Shown in pieces: positions 22,910-34,034 of a stretch of DNA of 64,000 nt. The translations under genes were made by a program, and so were the position numbers. This stretch comes from Rhizopus arrhizus. Taxonomy: Eukaryota > Mucoromycota > Mucoromycetes > Mucorales > Rhizopodaceae. The notes below the pieces were generated by a model. The model ran no database searches, was not told where the DNA came from, and saw nothing but the letters and a program-made list of their open reading frames with translations. Location of the stretch: the NCBI GenBank assembly GCA_024220505.1, contig JAKZZE010000012.1, forward strand, positions 682,001 through 746,000, in the 5' to 3' direction. Position 1 is the first letter of the stretch. Each line of letters begins with the position of its first letter.

Positions 22910-23239
22910 AGTTAAGTAAAGGAGATTCCTGTAAACGTTGTTCCAAAGTGGAAATGCGTTCAAGTAGAGTGTGTGCCCAAGCGGGAGGTTCTTCACTAGA
23001 CATAATCTCAGCTACGACGATGTAAATCCATGAGCGTAGTAAAAAAATTCCAACAAAAAGAAGATAGAGGTTCACAATTACTTTATTTTTCAAATTATAT
23101 ATATATTTAGTAGTACAAAGGTCGAATTAACCAATAAAAGAATGATAACAACAAAGATCCGATAGCTCGAAGTGTAATAAAAGAAAATAAATTTTTTAGA
23201 AAAAAATAAGAAATATGAACGTATAATAAATACAATATA
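22910..23239. other. Start of the DIRS-like gag and its A/T-rich leader
   Basis: 22910-23003 is the 5' end of the gag frame described at 20600-23003. 23004-23239 is A/T-rich leader with no further gene and no match to R340. Confidence 0.45.
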
Positions 23240-23642
23240 CAGTAGGTGAAAAAATATGAGCAACCTTTTGGCAAAATCGACTTTTTTCGCTATATCAAAA
23301 GGTGCATGCCAACTACCGGCTTGAGACTCCTATGGTATATTTTCGGGATCATGTGTCTTGAAACAGTAAATGTCTCATGTAGTAATACTGGAAATTGAGA
23401 GAGAGATGAGAATGCGAATTTAAAAATTTGACTTCCGGCCAGCTTAAATTATGTACGGTAATCATATGTTTACATTTAAATCAACAAAGAACATATTGTA
23501 AGACTATATATCGTACTTATCTGAGACTCTGAGTGTTCCTTATTGTATTCATATAAAAGCAAGTGCAACTTCAAGAGCCGTTGGTTTCTTTTTTTTTGTT
23601 TAACTTCTGTCACTACTTTTCATCATCATGCCTAAATCTATA
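23240..23642 (+). mobile_element. Tc1/mariner element H, copy 1, left fragment
   Basis: Begins with CAGTAGGTGAAAAAATATGA after TA 23238-23239 and is almost identical to the first 400 bp of H2 (29276). It includes a TATA-like CATATAAAAGC and the ATG at 23628. At TA 23641-23642 it switches to element I, so I probably inserted in H1. The right part of H1 is missing. Confidence 0.82.
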
Positions 23643-24340
23643 CTGCAGTCCTGCTGTTAACTGCCTAACAAAAATAAAATTTAAGATAATTCCCGCAAAA
23701 ATATAGCTAAACTTTTTAAATTTTAATGGAACAGTGCTAAAACAACATATTTTTATTGAACAAATTTTTATAGCACACTAATTAGTAAAATGTGGCGGAA
23801 TTTGAAAAAATGAAAAATGACTATAAAATCAATCTGACAGCAAATCTTTAACGCTTTGTATATCCACCTTTAGCCTTGATAGCCTCTTCAATTCTTTTTG
23901 GCATACTCTCGTAATACTTCTTCATGTCCTCTTTAGTGAATTTGTTCCACTCTGCATCAAATCTATCCCACAATTCATCCATATTTTTGGGCTTGGTGTC
24001 ATATGCATCTAATTTCAACTTAACATGATGCCAGAGGTGTTCAATTGGGTTTAGGTCGGGACTATTTGCTGGCCAGTCTTGAATATAGTTAATTCCGCTA
24101 TCTGCAAGCCATTTTTTAGTGAGTTTCGATGTGTGTTTTGTATCTCCGTCCTGTTGAAAGATGACTTCCTCATTGCTGAGACTGAAGTGCTCGAGTGTAC
24201 CTTTATAGGAAGTATCCAAGATATGGGTGTACAGCTCTGATTTCATAGGATACTCAATAATACGGCATGCGTAACCTACTCCTGATGATGTCATGCATCC
24301 CCAAACCATCATTGAACCTCCACCACCTTTTAATTGAGTC
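23643..24340 (-). mobile_element. Tc1/mariner element I fragment with transposase C-terminal half
   Basis: Starts with CTGCAGTCCTGCTGTTAAC directly after a TA. The minus-strand frame 24340-23848 encodes KGGGGSMMVWGC, the second catalytic Asp in FQQDGDTKHTSK, NSPDLNPIEHLW with Glu, and KGGYTKR at the end; spacing is 35 residues. The N-terminal half is gone: LTR8a begins at 24341. No opposite terminus is available to confirm the inverted repeat. Confidence 0.8.
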
Positions 24341-24550
24341 TGTCGTGTTTGGTCATTAATGATGTCTTTATTTATTATTTTATGATTGATCTCAGTCCAG
24401 CCTACGTCAGACTATATAATTAATAGTCAGACAATATAATCCAGGGTTCATTCTAAATTATTAGTTCCTCTCCTTTTTCTTACTTAATAAATAGTAGTTG
24501 TTAGCTATTGACTTCTTACTGTTTTCATATTATAAGTACCAAATATCTCA
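24341..24550 (+). repeat. Solo mini-LTR, family LTR8 (copy a), at a fragment junction
   Basis: A 210-bp unit starting TGTCGTGTTTGGTC and ending CAAATATCTCA. The same unit at 33825-34034 has a perfect 5-bp target duplication, confirming it as an LTR-like unit. Here flanks differ and two unrelated half-transposons (I and B2) abut it, so it marks a recombination point. Confidence 0.85.
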
Positions 24551-25204
24551 GATATGCTTGTCAAATTTACGATGGGAACATGAACGCGGATGTTTATCAG
24601 CATATATTAGACACTACACTTCGTGATACTATGGAGTACTACAATTTCAACTGGTCCAACATTTACTTTCAGCATGATAATGATCCAAAGCACAAGGCAA
24701 AATCCACAATAGCCTGGTTAGATAATCATCAAGTGCGCTATATTAGCGATTGGCCAGCTCAGAGTCCGGACTTAAATCCAATAGAACATGTACGGCATCA
24801 ACTGAAGTTAAAGCTCAGCTGTTACGAACGTAGAGCAAAGAATACGGATGAGCTTTGGGAACGAGTAGAAAAAGCATGGAATGAATTTGATAAAGAACTT
24901 TGCCAAATGTACATCGATAGCATGCCGGCAAGAATTCAAGAGGTTATTAATAGAAAAGGAGGACCAACTAAATATTAATAAATAAATTCATTTCGTTCAA
25001 ATTTTCGTTTTTTTCAAATTTTCAAATTGCGCGTCACATACTTCCTTCAATACTTATCCAATAGGGCTTAAACTCTTTCGGATTTTTCAAGACATGTAGG
25101 AAATCTACTATGTAGGAACAGAGGCAGTTTGTACCACTGTGGCAGGATGTACGCTACAAAAACTGAGAAAAATGGATTCCTTGCATCAGTTTTTTGACCC
25201 ACTG
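24551..25204 (+). mobile_element. Tc1/mariner element B2, right-hand fragment with transposase C-terminus
   Basis: The frame to 24978 matches family B from YACQIYDGNMNADVYQ onward, with QHDNDPKH and SPDLNPIEHV intact and one Trp-to-Arg change (EHVRHQ). The right terminus ends CTTTTTTGACCCACTG-like at 25204, before TA 25205-25206. The left half is missing at LTR8a. Confidence 0.88.
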
Positions 25205-25206
25205 TA

Positions 25207-25672
25207 GAAGAACCAGTATTAGATAATTTAAAGAATAATATAGAAATAGATATTGATATGCAGGAGTCTGATAATGAAGAAATTAGAAGTAAAAGAAATA
25301 AATATACTAAAACAGATGCAAATAGTGAAGTTTTAAAATCTATAGAAAAAATAAAATCAATATGTTAATCTATCAACTAATTCTTATACATATAAATCAT
25401 TAGTATTAGATAATAGAAATACAATTAAGACATTTTCAAATATTTATCAAAAATACATTAACAATGAAATTGATAATAACTATATAGGTGAATTATATAC
25501 TATATATGATAAAAATAAATCAAGGTTTTTAAAAAAATTAGAAATAAGCTATAAAATACATAGAAGTGAAAAATTAGTTAGCAGTAGTTATGTATCTTCG
25601 TTATATACATTTAATAAAATTAAGAAGACATCAGTAGATGACCTAATTCATAATCTTGAAAATATTCTATAA
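25207..25672 (+). pseudogene. Unidentified, extremely A+T-rich coding relic, one frameshift
   Basis: Two consecutive open frames without ATG, 25207-25368 and 25355-25672, join with a single-base change in an A-run to give about 150 codons ending in TAA. The product is rich in Asn, Ile, Lys, Ser and Tyr (for example NTIKTFSNIYQKYINNEIDN and SSSYVSSLYTFNKIKKTSVD). Third codon positions are almost all A or T, unlike nearby transposases. I recognise no family. It lies between B2 and a truncated DIRS-like pol fragment. Possibilities include a decayed host gene, a mitochondrial or plasmid insertion, or DNA from an A+T-rich endosymbiont or virus. Confidence 0.5.
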
Positions 25673-25732
25673 AATACAGATATATAAAATTCTTCTTCAA
25701 ATCCAAATATAAAATATGAGTGCTCAATTCAT

Positions 25733-26512
25733 AATGACCCGGTGAAGAGGCTTGAGAGGAAGTCTGTGTTTTGTGTTGGTGATAGTTCGATTATGTCTGC
25801 CTGAAGAAATTTGTCCACTGCTTCGTTGACGGCTAATTGTTCTGTAGGGTTTAAATGAATTTGGCGTAATCTCCATGGTGTTGGTTTCTTTATTAGCGGT
25901 ATTTGGTAGCCATTTTGTATTACTGATAAGGGCCATGGATGATTAATTGTGAGACGCCATTGGAGAACAAACTGTTGAAGTCTGCCCCCTGGAGCGATCC
26001 CATCTATAGGGATGTTGTAGTGGTTGTTATTTATTGGTTGTTTGAGGAGCTGTGGTTGGTTTGATTGGTTTGTTGAGGATTGTTGTGGTTGTTTGTGTAC
26101 TCCACTCTGTTGGTGAAGGGGCTCGATCCAAAAAAAGAACCGCGTGATCCACCGTTTCCTCTTCGGTAATTGCTGAAACCATCTCGTGATCATCTATAGC
26201 CTCCTCTGGGTTGATAATTTCCATTTCCTCGATATTTTCCTCTGGGTCCACTTGCTTGTTGGACCAACTTTTGTTCAAAGTTTGCTTTGTGAAAGGTACT
26301 GAGGAATTCATCACTATATGCATTATTGGTCTTGGTGTCCTCTTCAGCTGCTTCCAAATGTCTGATACTATTGGGGATGTGAAGGGCTTTGTCTGCTTAT
26401 CCTTTGGCTTCTCGTTCTTGTAATCTTGCTGTTTCGAGACCAAAGATTGCCAATCGTTTACTTGTTCGATGCTGTCCTGTTTTGATATGTCAATAAGATA
26501 CAGTCTTATCAT
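25733..26512 (-). pseudogene. DIRS-like pol fragment (N-terminal part of the reverse-transcriptase region)
   Basis: Two overlapping minus-strand frames (26512-26027 and 26193-25729) give an acidic linker and then GGRLQQFVLQW, HPWPLSVIQNGYQIPL and NPTEQLAVNEAVDKFLQADI, which is how DIRS and related reverse-transcriptase regions begin. The frame change near 26100-26190 could be damage or an ORF overlap. The fragment ends abruptly at about 25733, before the catalytic YADD-type motif. It is fused at its 5' side to reversed R340 sequence. Confidence 0.55.
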
Positions 26513-26641
26513 TCTGGACTAAATCTTTACAAATGAGTTTGAATAAGAATAGAGCCTGATAATTATCACTACCCTAAACAGCCAAGTTTCACTTTCATCT
26601 CAACAGTTGATTATTAACATCAGTTTATAAAAATTTTCTTA
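26474..26641 (-). repeat. R340 repeat, partial reversed copy upstream of the DIRS-like pol fragment
   Basis: Reverse complement of the right half of R340, ending at the Tc1-C' insertion (TA 26642-26643). On the minus strand it reads straight into the pol frame, as a 5' terminal repeat would. Confidence 0.75.
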
Positions 26642-26643
26642 TA

Positions 26644-27318
26644 CAGTGGCGGACAAAACTGGTGCACAAAAATTAAAATCATCATTGCATCTCCGCTATA
26701 TGCTTGTGCCTTTTGTGGCATACACCATCTAAAAGACAGTCTAAAATATACATTATGCTATGTAAAGCGGAACTATGCCGGGTATCCTTCAGGCATAAGG
26801 TCATTTTTAGTGATTTTTCGAATATTTCAATTTTCGCCGAAAATGTAGTACTTGTTTAGCCTTCTTTCGAATTTATCCATTTCTTTGTAGTTCCTTGTAA
26901 AATCTCATAATACACTAGTGCATTCCGATGGCTTATAAAAAACATATAAACCCTTGCTTAATTTGCATTTCTCATTGAATCTCACTTTCTTACTTTTACC
27001 CTATTCATTATGACAAAGTACCAGTACTCTATGCCCAAAAAATTAGCTACGGCAAAAAGGAAGCTGTGAAATCTGGAATACGCTCAGGTCGCACTACAAT
27101 GGATACTTCTAGAACAACGGGAGTCTCTAAATGGACGATCAACAGGATAAAGAAGGAAGAAAAGAACATGAAAACTCGTGACCGTGGTGGTCGACCGCTT
27201 GTAGTCAGCAAAATAACTAGTGCAATCATCCGCCTAAAGTTTCGACAAGGTCTCTTAGGCACAGCTTCCGATGCTCAGCTCTTTTTGAGATCCTTAGGTT
27301 ACAATATTTTTTTTTATA
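26644..27318 (+). mobile_element. Tc1/mariner element C', left fragment with transposase N-terminus
   Basis: Starts CAGTGGCGGACAAAACTGG after TA 26642-26643 and is clearly related to family C. The transposase N-terminus is far better preserved: ATG at 27009, then the frame at 27066-27318 with SRTTGVSKWTINRIKKEEKN and GGRPLVVSKITSAI, after one early frameshift near 27060. It breaks at about 27306-27318, where the poly-A side of LINE M begins. It shows what the family C transposase once looked like. Confidence 0.8.
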
Positions 27319-27458
27319 AGGAGCTAGAAGCTCGGGTTTTTATTAAGTGCCAGACAAGGATGGCACGTGAAAATGTTTTTGGTATGGGGTTTTTTAAATT
27401 TTGAATTGTTTTTCTTGTTTTGTATTTATAGAGTCGAGCATGTACAGGTTAGTGGCAG
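27306..27458 (-). other. LINE M 3' end region
   Basis: Sequence between the LINE M stop codon (minus strand) and a run of nine T at about 27308-27316, which reads as a short poly-A on the LINE strand. This suggests LINE M integrated in Tc1-C'. Confidence 0.45.
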
Positions 27459-29273
27459 TCAACAAGATGAAAGATACGATAACTGTAAATGTGGAAGAGG
27501 CAGAGGAGAAATCCCACTTGATAGTAGCGATTCTTGGAGAGAAACGGACAAATGTTGATTAACATATCGAATGGTGACATCAGTAAGGAAGGGACGATTA
27601 TCAAAAATAACTGCCCAGTGATTGCGCCATATAGCCAACAAGATGATGCCAATGAAAATAGAGGGAGCATGGACTGTATCAGAGCGACATTTAGGGAAAT
27701 CTAGGAGGAACAGTGCACGACGTAGCGAATATTTCGAAAACGGCTGTTCAAACTGTGGATCCCAAAGAAGAGACCAAACGGCAAGCTTTTGGGGACAGTC
27801 AAAGAGGAAATGGGAAGGTGTTTCTTCCAGATTCTTGCAAACAGGACATAGTTTAGAAGGCAGGTAGAGATTCGACTTGCAAGGCAGTTTATTATGGATT
27901 AACCTGTACCATATGTTGCGACTTTGTGGTCGGAGGTGGAAGCGCCATAGAAGAAGCCACTTTGAGGGGGGAAGATCTGGGTAGAGGGTCGAAGAAGACA
28001 ACAGAGGACTACACAGACGACGGTACCGTTTGGATGTGAGGCGTAGTTGATCACCGGGTTTTGGTGTCAAGGATAAGGCTACCAGGAAAGGAGACATGTC
28101 GATATGGGTGTGAGCTACCGGGATGAACGAGGAGCTGGGACGCAAGAACGCCCGGACGAAAAAGGAATAAAGCTTCGTATGATCGGATCGAACCCATTTA
28201 AGAAAGCGTTTTGTGAGGTATGGATGTAGAGAGATTTCACTAGAAGATTTAGGTCGTAGCCTCCCAGAAATAGGATCAGCCATGTATACACTAGAGCATG
28301 ATAAACGAGCCATTGAATTTGGTAACGGACAAGAAGATGATGGTACAGAAACATCGCCTAGAGTGAGACAAAGAGCTGTTTGAGGGTTAATTACCACTTT
28401 GTCGAAAGCATGAGGCAAATTGTCGACTGCACGAAAGAACAGAGAGAAAACGCCATCTAGTGATTGGACTAGCTTTTTAGGGCGTAATTGTTTAAACACG
28501 AAAGCTTGCCGATAGTCGATTTGAATGGGCTACTGTGATTCGGTAGGCATGAGATGAGATAAAAGGAAGTCAACCAAGAGAGGCAAGACGACGGAAGATT
28601 TCAGGGAGGGGTGATTCCAGAAATCAGAGGTAGGAGAGCAAGGAAAATCATGTAGAAGTGGTAGTAACCATCGAAGCTGTAGCGCACTTTGTTGGAGTGG
28701 CGGATTAAGGACACCCAAGCCCCCTTTATTTCGAGGAAAGCACATCGTTTCAAAGCTAATGCGTGGAGTTTGTTTTGCCGAAACAAAGCCAGAAATTTGC
28801 GATTGTAGCCGGAGAAAGAACCTTTTTGGCACAGAAAGGATACGCAGGACATGCCACACTTTGGAGAGAATTAGGGAGTTCAGGATTGTAACTCGTCCAC
28901 GAAATGAGAGAGAACGATGTGAGTGTAATTGAAGGCTTGTTTCAAGTCGGGATAAAAGTGAGGTCAAATAAGTATCACGTTGGGCGATTGAGGAGTGTAG
29001 CGGGAATCCCAAGTAAATGATGGGTTGACTCGACGAACCATCATGCCAAGAATGTATTTGTTGTTGCAGAAGAGGGGTTCTCCAAATGCGATGATAGCAA
29101 GAGCGAGAACCAGAAAGTGCAAAGGCTTCGGTTTTGTTGAAATTTACTTTCGCGTTAGAGGCCTTGGAATACAAATGGAGATGATGCTGTAGAGCTGTGA
29201 GATCTTGTGGGCTCTTAAGAAAACAGACAATGTCGTCCGCGTACGCTAACAATTTCACTGAGGAGATTGAATG
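27459..29273 (-). pseudogene. LINE M reverse transcriptase C-terminal half, one in-frame stop, cut by Tc1-H2
   Basis: Starts inside the catalytic region (KLLAYADDIVCFL at the 29273 end) and continues through SFRGRVTILNSLILSKVWHV and the conserved FETMCFPRNKGGLGVLNPPL block. After a single stop at 28532-28530 (TESQ*PIQ) the same frame continues to a zinc-binding zf-RVT motif (CPVCKNLEETPSHFLFDCP) and ends at 27459. LINE L reads through the stop's position (AGSQVPILLDYRQAF). The 5' part is lost at the H2 insertion. Confidence 0.85.
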
Positions 29274-29275
29274 TA

Positions 29276-30866
29276 CAGTAGGTGAAAAAATACGAGCAAC
29301 CTTTTGGCAAAATCGACTTTTTTCGCTATATCAAAAGGTGCATGCCAACTACCGGCTTGAGACTCCTATGGTATATTTTCGGGATCATGTGTCTTGAAAC
29401 AGTAAATGTCTCATGTAGTAATACTGGAAATTGAGAGAGAGATGAGAATGCGAATTTAAAAATTTGACTTCCGGCCAGCTTAAATTATGTACGGTAATCA
29501 TATGTTTACATTTAAATCAACAAAGAACATATTGTAAGACTATATAGCGTACTTGTATGGAACTGTGAGTGTTCCTCATTGTATTCATATAAAAGCAAGT
29601 GCAACTTCAAGAGCCCTTGGTTTCTTTTTTTTACTCAATTTCTCTCACTGCTTCTCATCATCATGCCTAAATCTATACCAATGGAGAAGCAATCCAGAAA
29701 TAGAAGATATATCACTGAATAGTATGAAGCCAGAGGATATCACAGATAAATATTACGTTTACTCTCGCACAGTTAAAAGGTATACTAGGAAGCTTTTTCC
29801 ATGAAATTCACACCTGTCGGCTGGAAGACATACTATTGCCTCTTATTCCATGAAGCACTATATCAAGCTGTGTATTATTACTGGTCATCGAACAGTAGCG
29901 AAAGAGCTATTCAGGGAGTTAGGTAAGTTTGGTTACTTGTTCATGTACCGTTCAGGAGTAAATGCGCTGAGATCCATAAAGTGCCACCGAGAGCTAAAAA
30001 AAAAGAAGGCATTTTTAAAAAAGGATCATTGCAAAAAGCAGATGGCCTGAGCAAAAAGGCATCGCAACTGGTCAAGTCAAGAGTGACGACCAGTAGCGTT
30101 CTCAGCTGAAGCAAAGATTAGCATCTAGTGATCAGATGGAGTAAAATACTATGGGGTAGTATCAAATGACATTTTGCTCCCTCATCACATCGACATTACA
30201 GTAAAGCACAGCAGCGGTAGGATGAACATGTGTTGTCACGTAACTATTCAGGGACCAGTTTAGACATGTCAGCTTTATGATGATAGCATAAACTCAACGA
30301 CTTATCTGCATATGCTTAGCATTATTTACATGAATACGTTAGAGTACCATTATTTGAAGACGTCTGATGTATACCTTCAGAGTGATAGCGGCGTAAAGTA
30401 TAAATTAAAATTCATAACTCCATAGGTACGCGGTATCAGTGTAAGGTATATAAATTATCGGTATGCTCAAAGTCTGGATTTAAATCATATAAAGCATGTT
30501 TGGCATCAGCTCAAACTTAATCTGACACCACATGAAGTCGGAGAAAGAGGTGTCAGAAAGCTTCAGCAATTTGTGGATGTAGAGCGAAATAAACTCAATG
30601 CAAATGCTTGCAAGAGGCACATCAATAGTATGCCAGCCAAAGTAGAAGCACTTATTAAAGCAAAGGGAAGATATAGAAAATATTAAATAACCATAGCGAA
30701 TTTTGAAAAATCATCATTGGCTTTTTTATGACTGTCTTTCCCTTTTTAAAAAGCTTGTACTTCAAGCACAGTCAATCTCTTTAGTGTATTATATGCATCT
30801 TTGTTGCCCTAATTAGTTTGTGTGATATCAAAGCTCTGGCAAATATACACACAAAAATAAAAAGAT
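29276..30866 (+). mobile_element. Tc1/mariner element H, copy 2, right terminus missing
   Basis: Left end CAGTAGGTGAAAAAATACGA follows TA 29274-29275 inside LINE M. Right-hand sequence runs into R340 at 30867 before any inverted terminus appears. The first 400 bp are nearly identical to H1. Confidence 0.83.
29663..30686 (+). pseudogene. Tc1-H2 transposase, heavily decayed
   Basis: Readable in pieces from ATG 29663 (MPKSIPM) through VKRYTRKLFP, GHRTVAKELFRELGKFGYLF and KHVWHQLKLNLTPHE to KGRYRKY at 30686. Several stops and frameshifts occur, the first catalytic block reads FSAEAKIS (Asp lost) and the second is unrecognisable. It cannot be functional. Confidence 0.82.
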
Positions 30867-31208
30867 TGAAGTGTTTTAAGTATTCAAAAATAGGATAAAG
30901 AAGAATTAACGAGACCGAACAATAGTTCAAAAATCGAATACTTTTATTAAAGAAAGATTTCAAGGCTATTTATATTGGTTTGAGCAGGACCTGAGATTAG
31001 ATGACAAAAGATAGTTACGACCAATATGATTTGATATGTGTAAGAAAAATTTATAAACTGATGTTAATAATCAACTGTTGAGATGAAAGTGAAACTTGGC
31101 TGTTTAGGACAGTGATAATTATCAGGTTCTATTCTTATTCAAACTCATTTGTAAAGATTTAGCCCAGAATGATAAGACTGTATCTTATTGACATGTCAAA
31201 ACATGACA
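30867..31208 (+). repeat. R340 repeat, copy 2
   Basis: TGAAGTGTTTTAAGTAT to CAAAACATGACA; 342 bp, near-identical to copies 1 and 3. Flanks (AAGAT left, ACGAC right) show no duplication. It truncates Tc1-H2. Confidence 0.8.
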
Positions 31209-31572
31209 ACGACATTTATATACATATTCAAGCAGCAAACAAGTACATTGCTCCACATATGAAATACTCTAATAAGCACGTGGTTACACCTCGCAAATTA
31301 ATACACATGGTTACACCTCGGAAAATAATGCACAAGGTTACAATGTGATGTTGGGGGTAGTTAGTAATCGATTAAAGTTGATAATGAAGTACTACCGCAT
31401 ACACTGTCTGTGAGCCTATGTAGCTTTTTAGTGATTGGAAGTTCATACTTCCTGAATACTATTGTGATCGCTTCACATGTATCATCATTTGGTGCAGAAT
31501 CATTAAATGAATCCATAATTGGGTGTAAGTTTCAAATATGGGTAGTATCCGGTCTGCAATCACGCCGTAACC
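31209..31572. other. No gene; three short GGTTACACCTCG-like repeats
   Basis: Units of about 30 nt containing GGTTACACCTCG or GGTTACAATG with A-rich spacers occur at about 31278-31348. The rest shows no coding signal. Confidence 0.4.
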
Positions 31573-31970
31573 TTACTTGACGGTCAGCCAAATAGTTTTT
31601 TCGTCTTTGAATGACCGTAGCTTATCGGGTGGTACAGTGACTGCTTCGAAAATACCATCGTTAGAAGCGAAAAAATTATTTGAATTGTTTGAGGTAATGG
31701 ATGCCTCTGTGTAACAAACAGCGGGCACGCAATCATTCTTTTTTAGTCCGTCAAAGGTAGTTTTTATCGATATTATGCGATTTACGAGCTGAGTTTATGT
31801 GCGGCGGTCATTAAAGTTAAACCATTCGATCCGGAAAATTCGGGAGCATCGAGTACCATAATCGGATTATACGTAGGACAGGTATCCGGACCGGAATCCC
31901 CTTGCATCGTATCTTTTCCTTCAGCCAAAGGATTGGGCCAAAACCTTAGGTCGTAAGGAAGGAAAAACAA
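31573..31970 (-). pseudogene. Unidentified coding relic (about 130 codons, one frameshift)
   Basis: On the minus strand a frame from about 31970 to 31785 (GDSGPDTCPTYNPIMVLDAP) continues, after a frame change near 31785-31795, to a stop at 31575-31573 (CVPAVCYTEASITS, EAVTVPPDKLRSFKDEKTIW). Codon usage and composition look like ordinary protein. I recognise no family and it resembles none of the transposon proteins here. The LINE L 3' coding end overlaps its start in another frame at about 31912-31970, so the exact junction is unclear. Confidence 0.45.
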
Positions 31971-32062
31971 ACGCCTGGCGATAATCCAAAAGTATAGGCA
32001 CTTGGGACCCAGCCGGTAAGGAATGCCTCAAGAGATGATCGACGAGCAGAGGCAATACAAAG

Positions 32063-32361
32063 TGTGGAATAGGCGTGTTGTTCTCTCGATTAATAAAATT
32101 AACAAATAAATCAAATAATCGATGAGTCTCTTGAACCTCTTTATTGAGTAAGGACGAGAGAGAGAGCCCATTCAATACAAACTACGTCTTAGAATATAAC
32201 AATATGATTTAGGGTCCGAGGTAGTACGGTATAAATTGTGTGGGCTGTTTATCGTACATAGCACGAAGTGCTATATATGATACACAGTCAAATTATTAAT
32301 TTTAAGAATCTTTTGAGTGATCTCACACGACATTAAGGAAATTATTAGAGTAAATACGACA
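32063..32361 (-). repeat. Solo LTR, family LTR9 (copy a)
   Basis: 299 bp, TGTGGAATAGGCG to AAATACGACA on the plus strand. Flanks CAAAG (32058-32062) and CAACG (32362-32366) match at four of five bases. LINE M supplies the empty-site comparison. Strand is set by LTR9c, which precedes a minus-strand gag. Confidence 0.75.
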
Positions 32362-32637
32362 CAACGGACGATTGTAACGAACGATGGTTCCAAAAGTCGG
32401 AGGTAGGAGAGCAAGGACGATTATGAAGAAGAGGCAATAACCATCTCAACTGTAGAGCACTTTGCTGGATGTGAGGATTGAGAACCCCCAGTCCACCTTT
32501 GTTGCGAGGAGAGCACATGGTCTCAAAGCTAACCCTTGGCGATATTTTAGCAGAAACAAACCCTGATAGCATAAGCGAGAACCTGAGAGGGAGACTGCTT
32601 CTGTTTTATTAAAGTTTACCTTTGCATTGGAAGCCTT

Positions 32638-33205
32638 TGTTGTATAATGGTAATAATGATTTAGAAAAAGGTAGAAACAAAGATCAAGAAACAGTTTGAG
32701 TACTTTTTGAGACTGATCTTTATTTCAGTTTAAGTTAAAGTAAAAATTATTCTAATTGAAGACAGGTATTTATATCTTATTGAGTGAGTGGCTTGATATC
32801 TTCTATTGTAAGCGTTCTTCTAATATTCAGGTACTTTAGCAAGTGTCATCTATAATTATGATTATGAAAACTTTTCATTTGTTCTTTTGTATGTCTGTCA
32901 TAGATTATCTTTTATTCTGGGAATTCCTCACTGATTTGAATAACGTTATTTTACACGTTATTTCAATTATGTGAAAGATTAGTAATATTCCTGATATTGG
33001 ATTGGATCTTGTTATTTTAGTTGATACTTCTTCTTATCAAAGAACTCTCATTAATACAAAACATATTCTTTTAGAATATGTTTAATTGGAATTGATTGTA
33101 TGATCTTATTTAAATAAACTTATATTTTTATTTTATTTAATTATGATCTTGTATTAAGACTTATATTTATCAATGTCTACTACGATCAGTTACTGTTCTA
33201 CAACA
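32638..33205 (+). repeat. Solo LTR, family LTR1 (copy b), complete
   Basis: 568 bp, TGTTGTATAATGG to TCTACAACA, with perfect target duplication GCCTT (32633-32637, 33206-33210). It interrupts LINE L between YAKA and SNAKVNF. It is the reference for the Tc1-A empty site in LTR1a. Confidence 0.93.
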
Positions 33206-33824
33206 GCCTTAGCATATAAATTGAGATGCTCATGTAAAATATTGAGCTCGTTTGGATCATTTAAGAAACAGACAACGTCATCCGCGTAGGCAAGCAATTT
33301 CACTTTGGAGCGAGACTCCAAGTCAGGGGGAGAGCAGATAGACCGTGGAAGCTGGAATCCAGAGACATGAGGGCTTGATAAAATACGTCGCAGGAGCGGC
33401 TCGAATGCAAGGTTGAACAGAACCGGCGAGATGGGGTCACCCTGTCTGAGGCCTCTACGCTGAGGAACCGGTGGAGAAAGAAAGCTATTAATATTGAGGT
33501 GGAGGTTAGTGTTGAAAAACAGCGTTGAAAGACTGTTGATGATAGAAGAAGGAAAACCAAAGCGGTGGAGGACTTGACATAAATAGGCGGGATGGACCCG
33601 GTCATATGCCTTCTCCTGATCCAGCAATAGTCCGATGGCAGTAGACGATGTGAGGCGGGCATGTTCCATGATGAGTTTCACCAATAGTCCATTGTCAGCA
33701 ATGAACATCCCTCCTAAGAATCCTGTTTGATAAGGATTAATCAGTTTTGAAGCGCATTTCATTATACGGGCATTAAGGAGTCTAGTGAAGACCTTAGCAT
33801 CCGTGTTAATCAGTGAGATAGGCC

Positions 33825-34034
33825 TGTCGTGTTTGGTCATTAATGATGTCTTTATTTATTATTTTATGATTGATCTCAGTCCAGCCTACGTCAGACTATA
33901 TAATTAATAGTCAGACAATATAATCCAGGGTTCATTCTAAATTATTAGTTCCTCTCCTTTTTCTTACTTGATAAATAGTAGTTGTTAGCTATTGACTTCT
34001 TACTGTTTTCATATTATAAGTACCAAATATCTCA
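33825..34034 (+). repeat. Solo mini-LTR, family LTR8 (copy b), complete
   Basis: 210 bp, TGTCGTGTTTGG to AAATATCTCA, flanked by AGGCC at 33820-33824 and 34035-34039. It interrupts LINE L within KNWRPISLIN. Very short for an LTR, as in terminal-repeat retrotransposons in miniature. Confidence 0.92.

Larger units (their letters stand above)
20600..23003 (-). pseudogene. DIRS-like retrotransposon gag protein, split by Tc1-E1 and truncated by LTR2a
   Basis: The frame starts at ATG 23003 (MSSEEPPAWAHTLLERISTL), runs to the E1 insertion at 22908 and continues from 21252 to 20600 in the same frame once E1 and one TA are removed. A coiled-coil start, FTRPSDWFSYQMLHGNW, HDFTFAMHELLSDLASHTTT and a basic C-terminal tail resemble gag-like ORF1 of DIRS elements in early-diverging fungi; I rely on pattern memory, not a search. 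The 3' end is cut by LTR2a. No stop occurs in the retained part. Confidence 0.6.
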
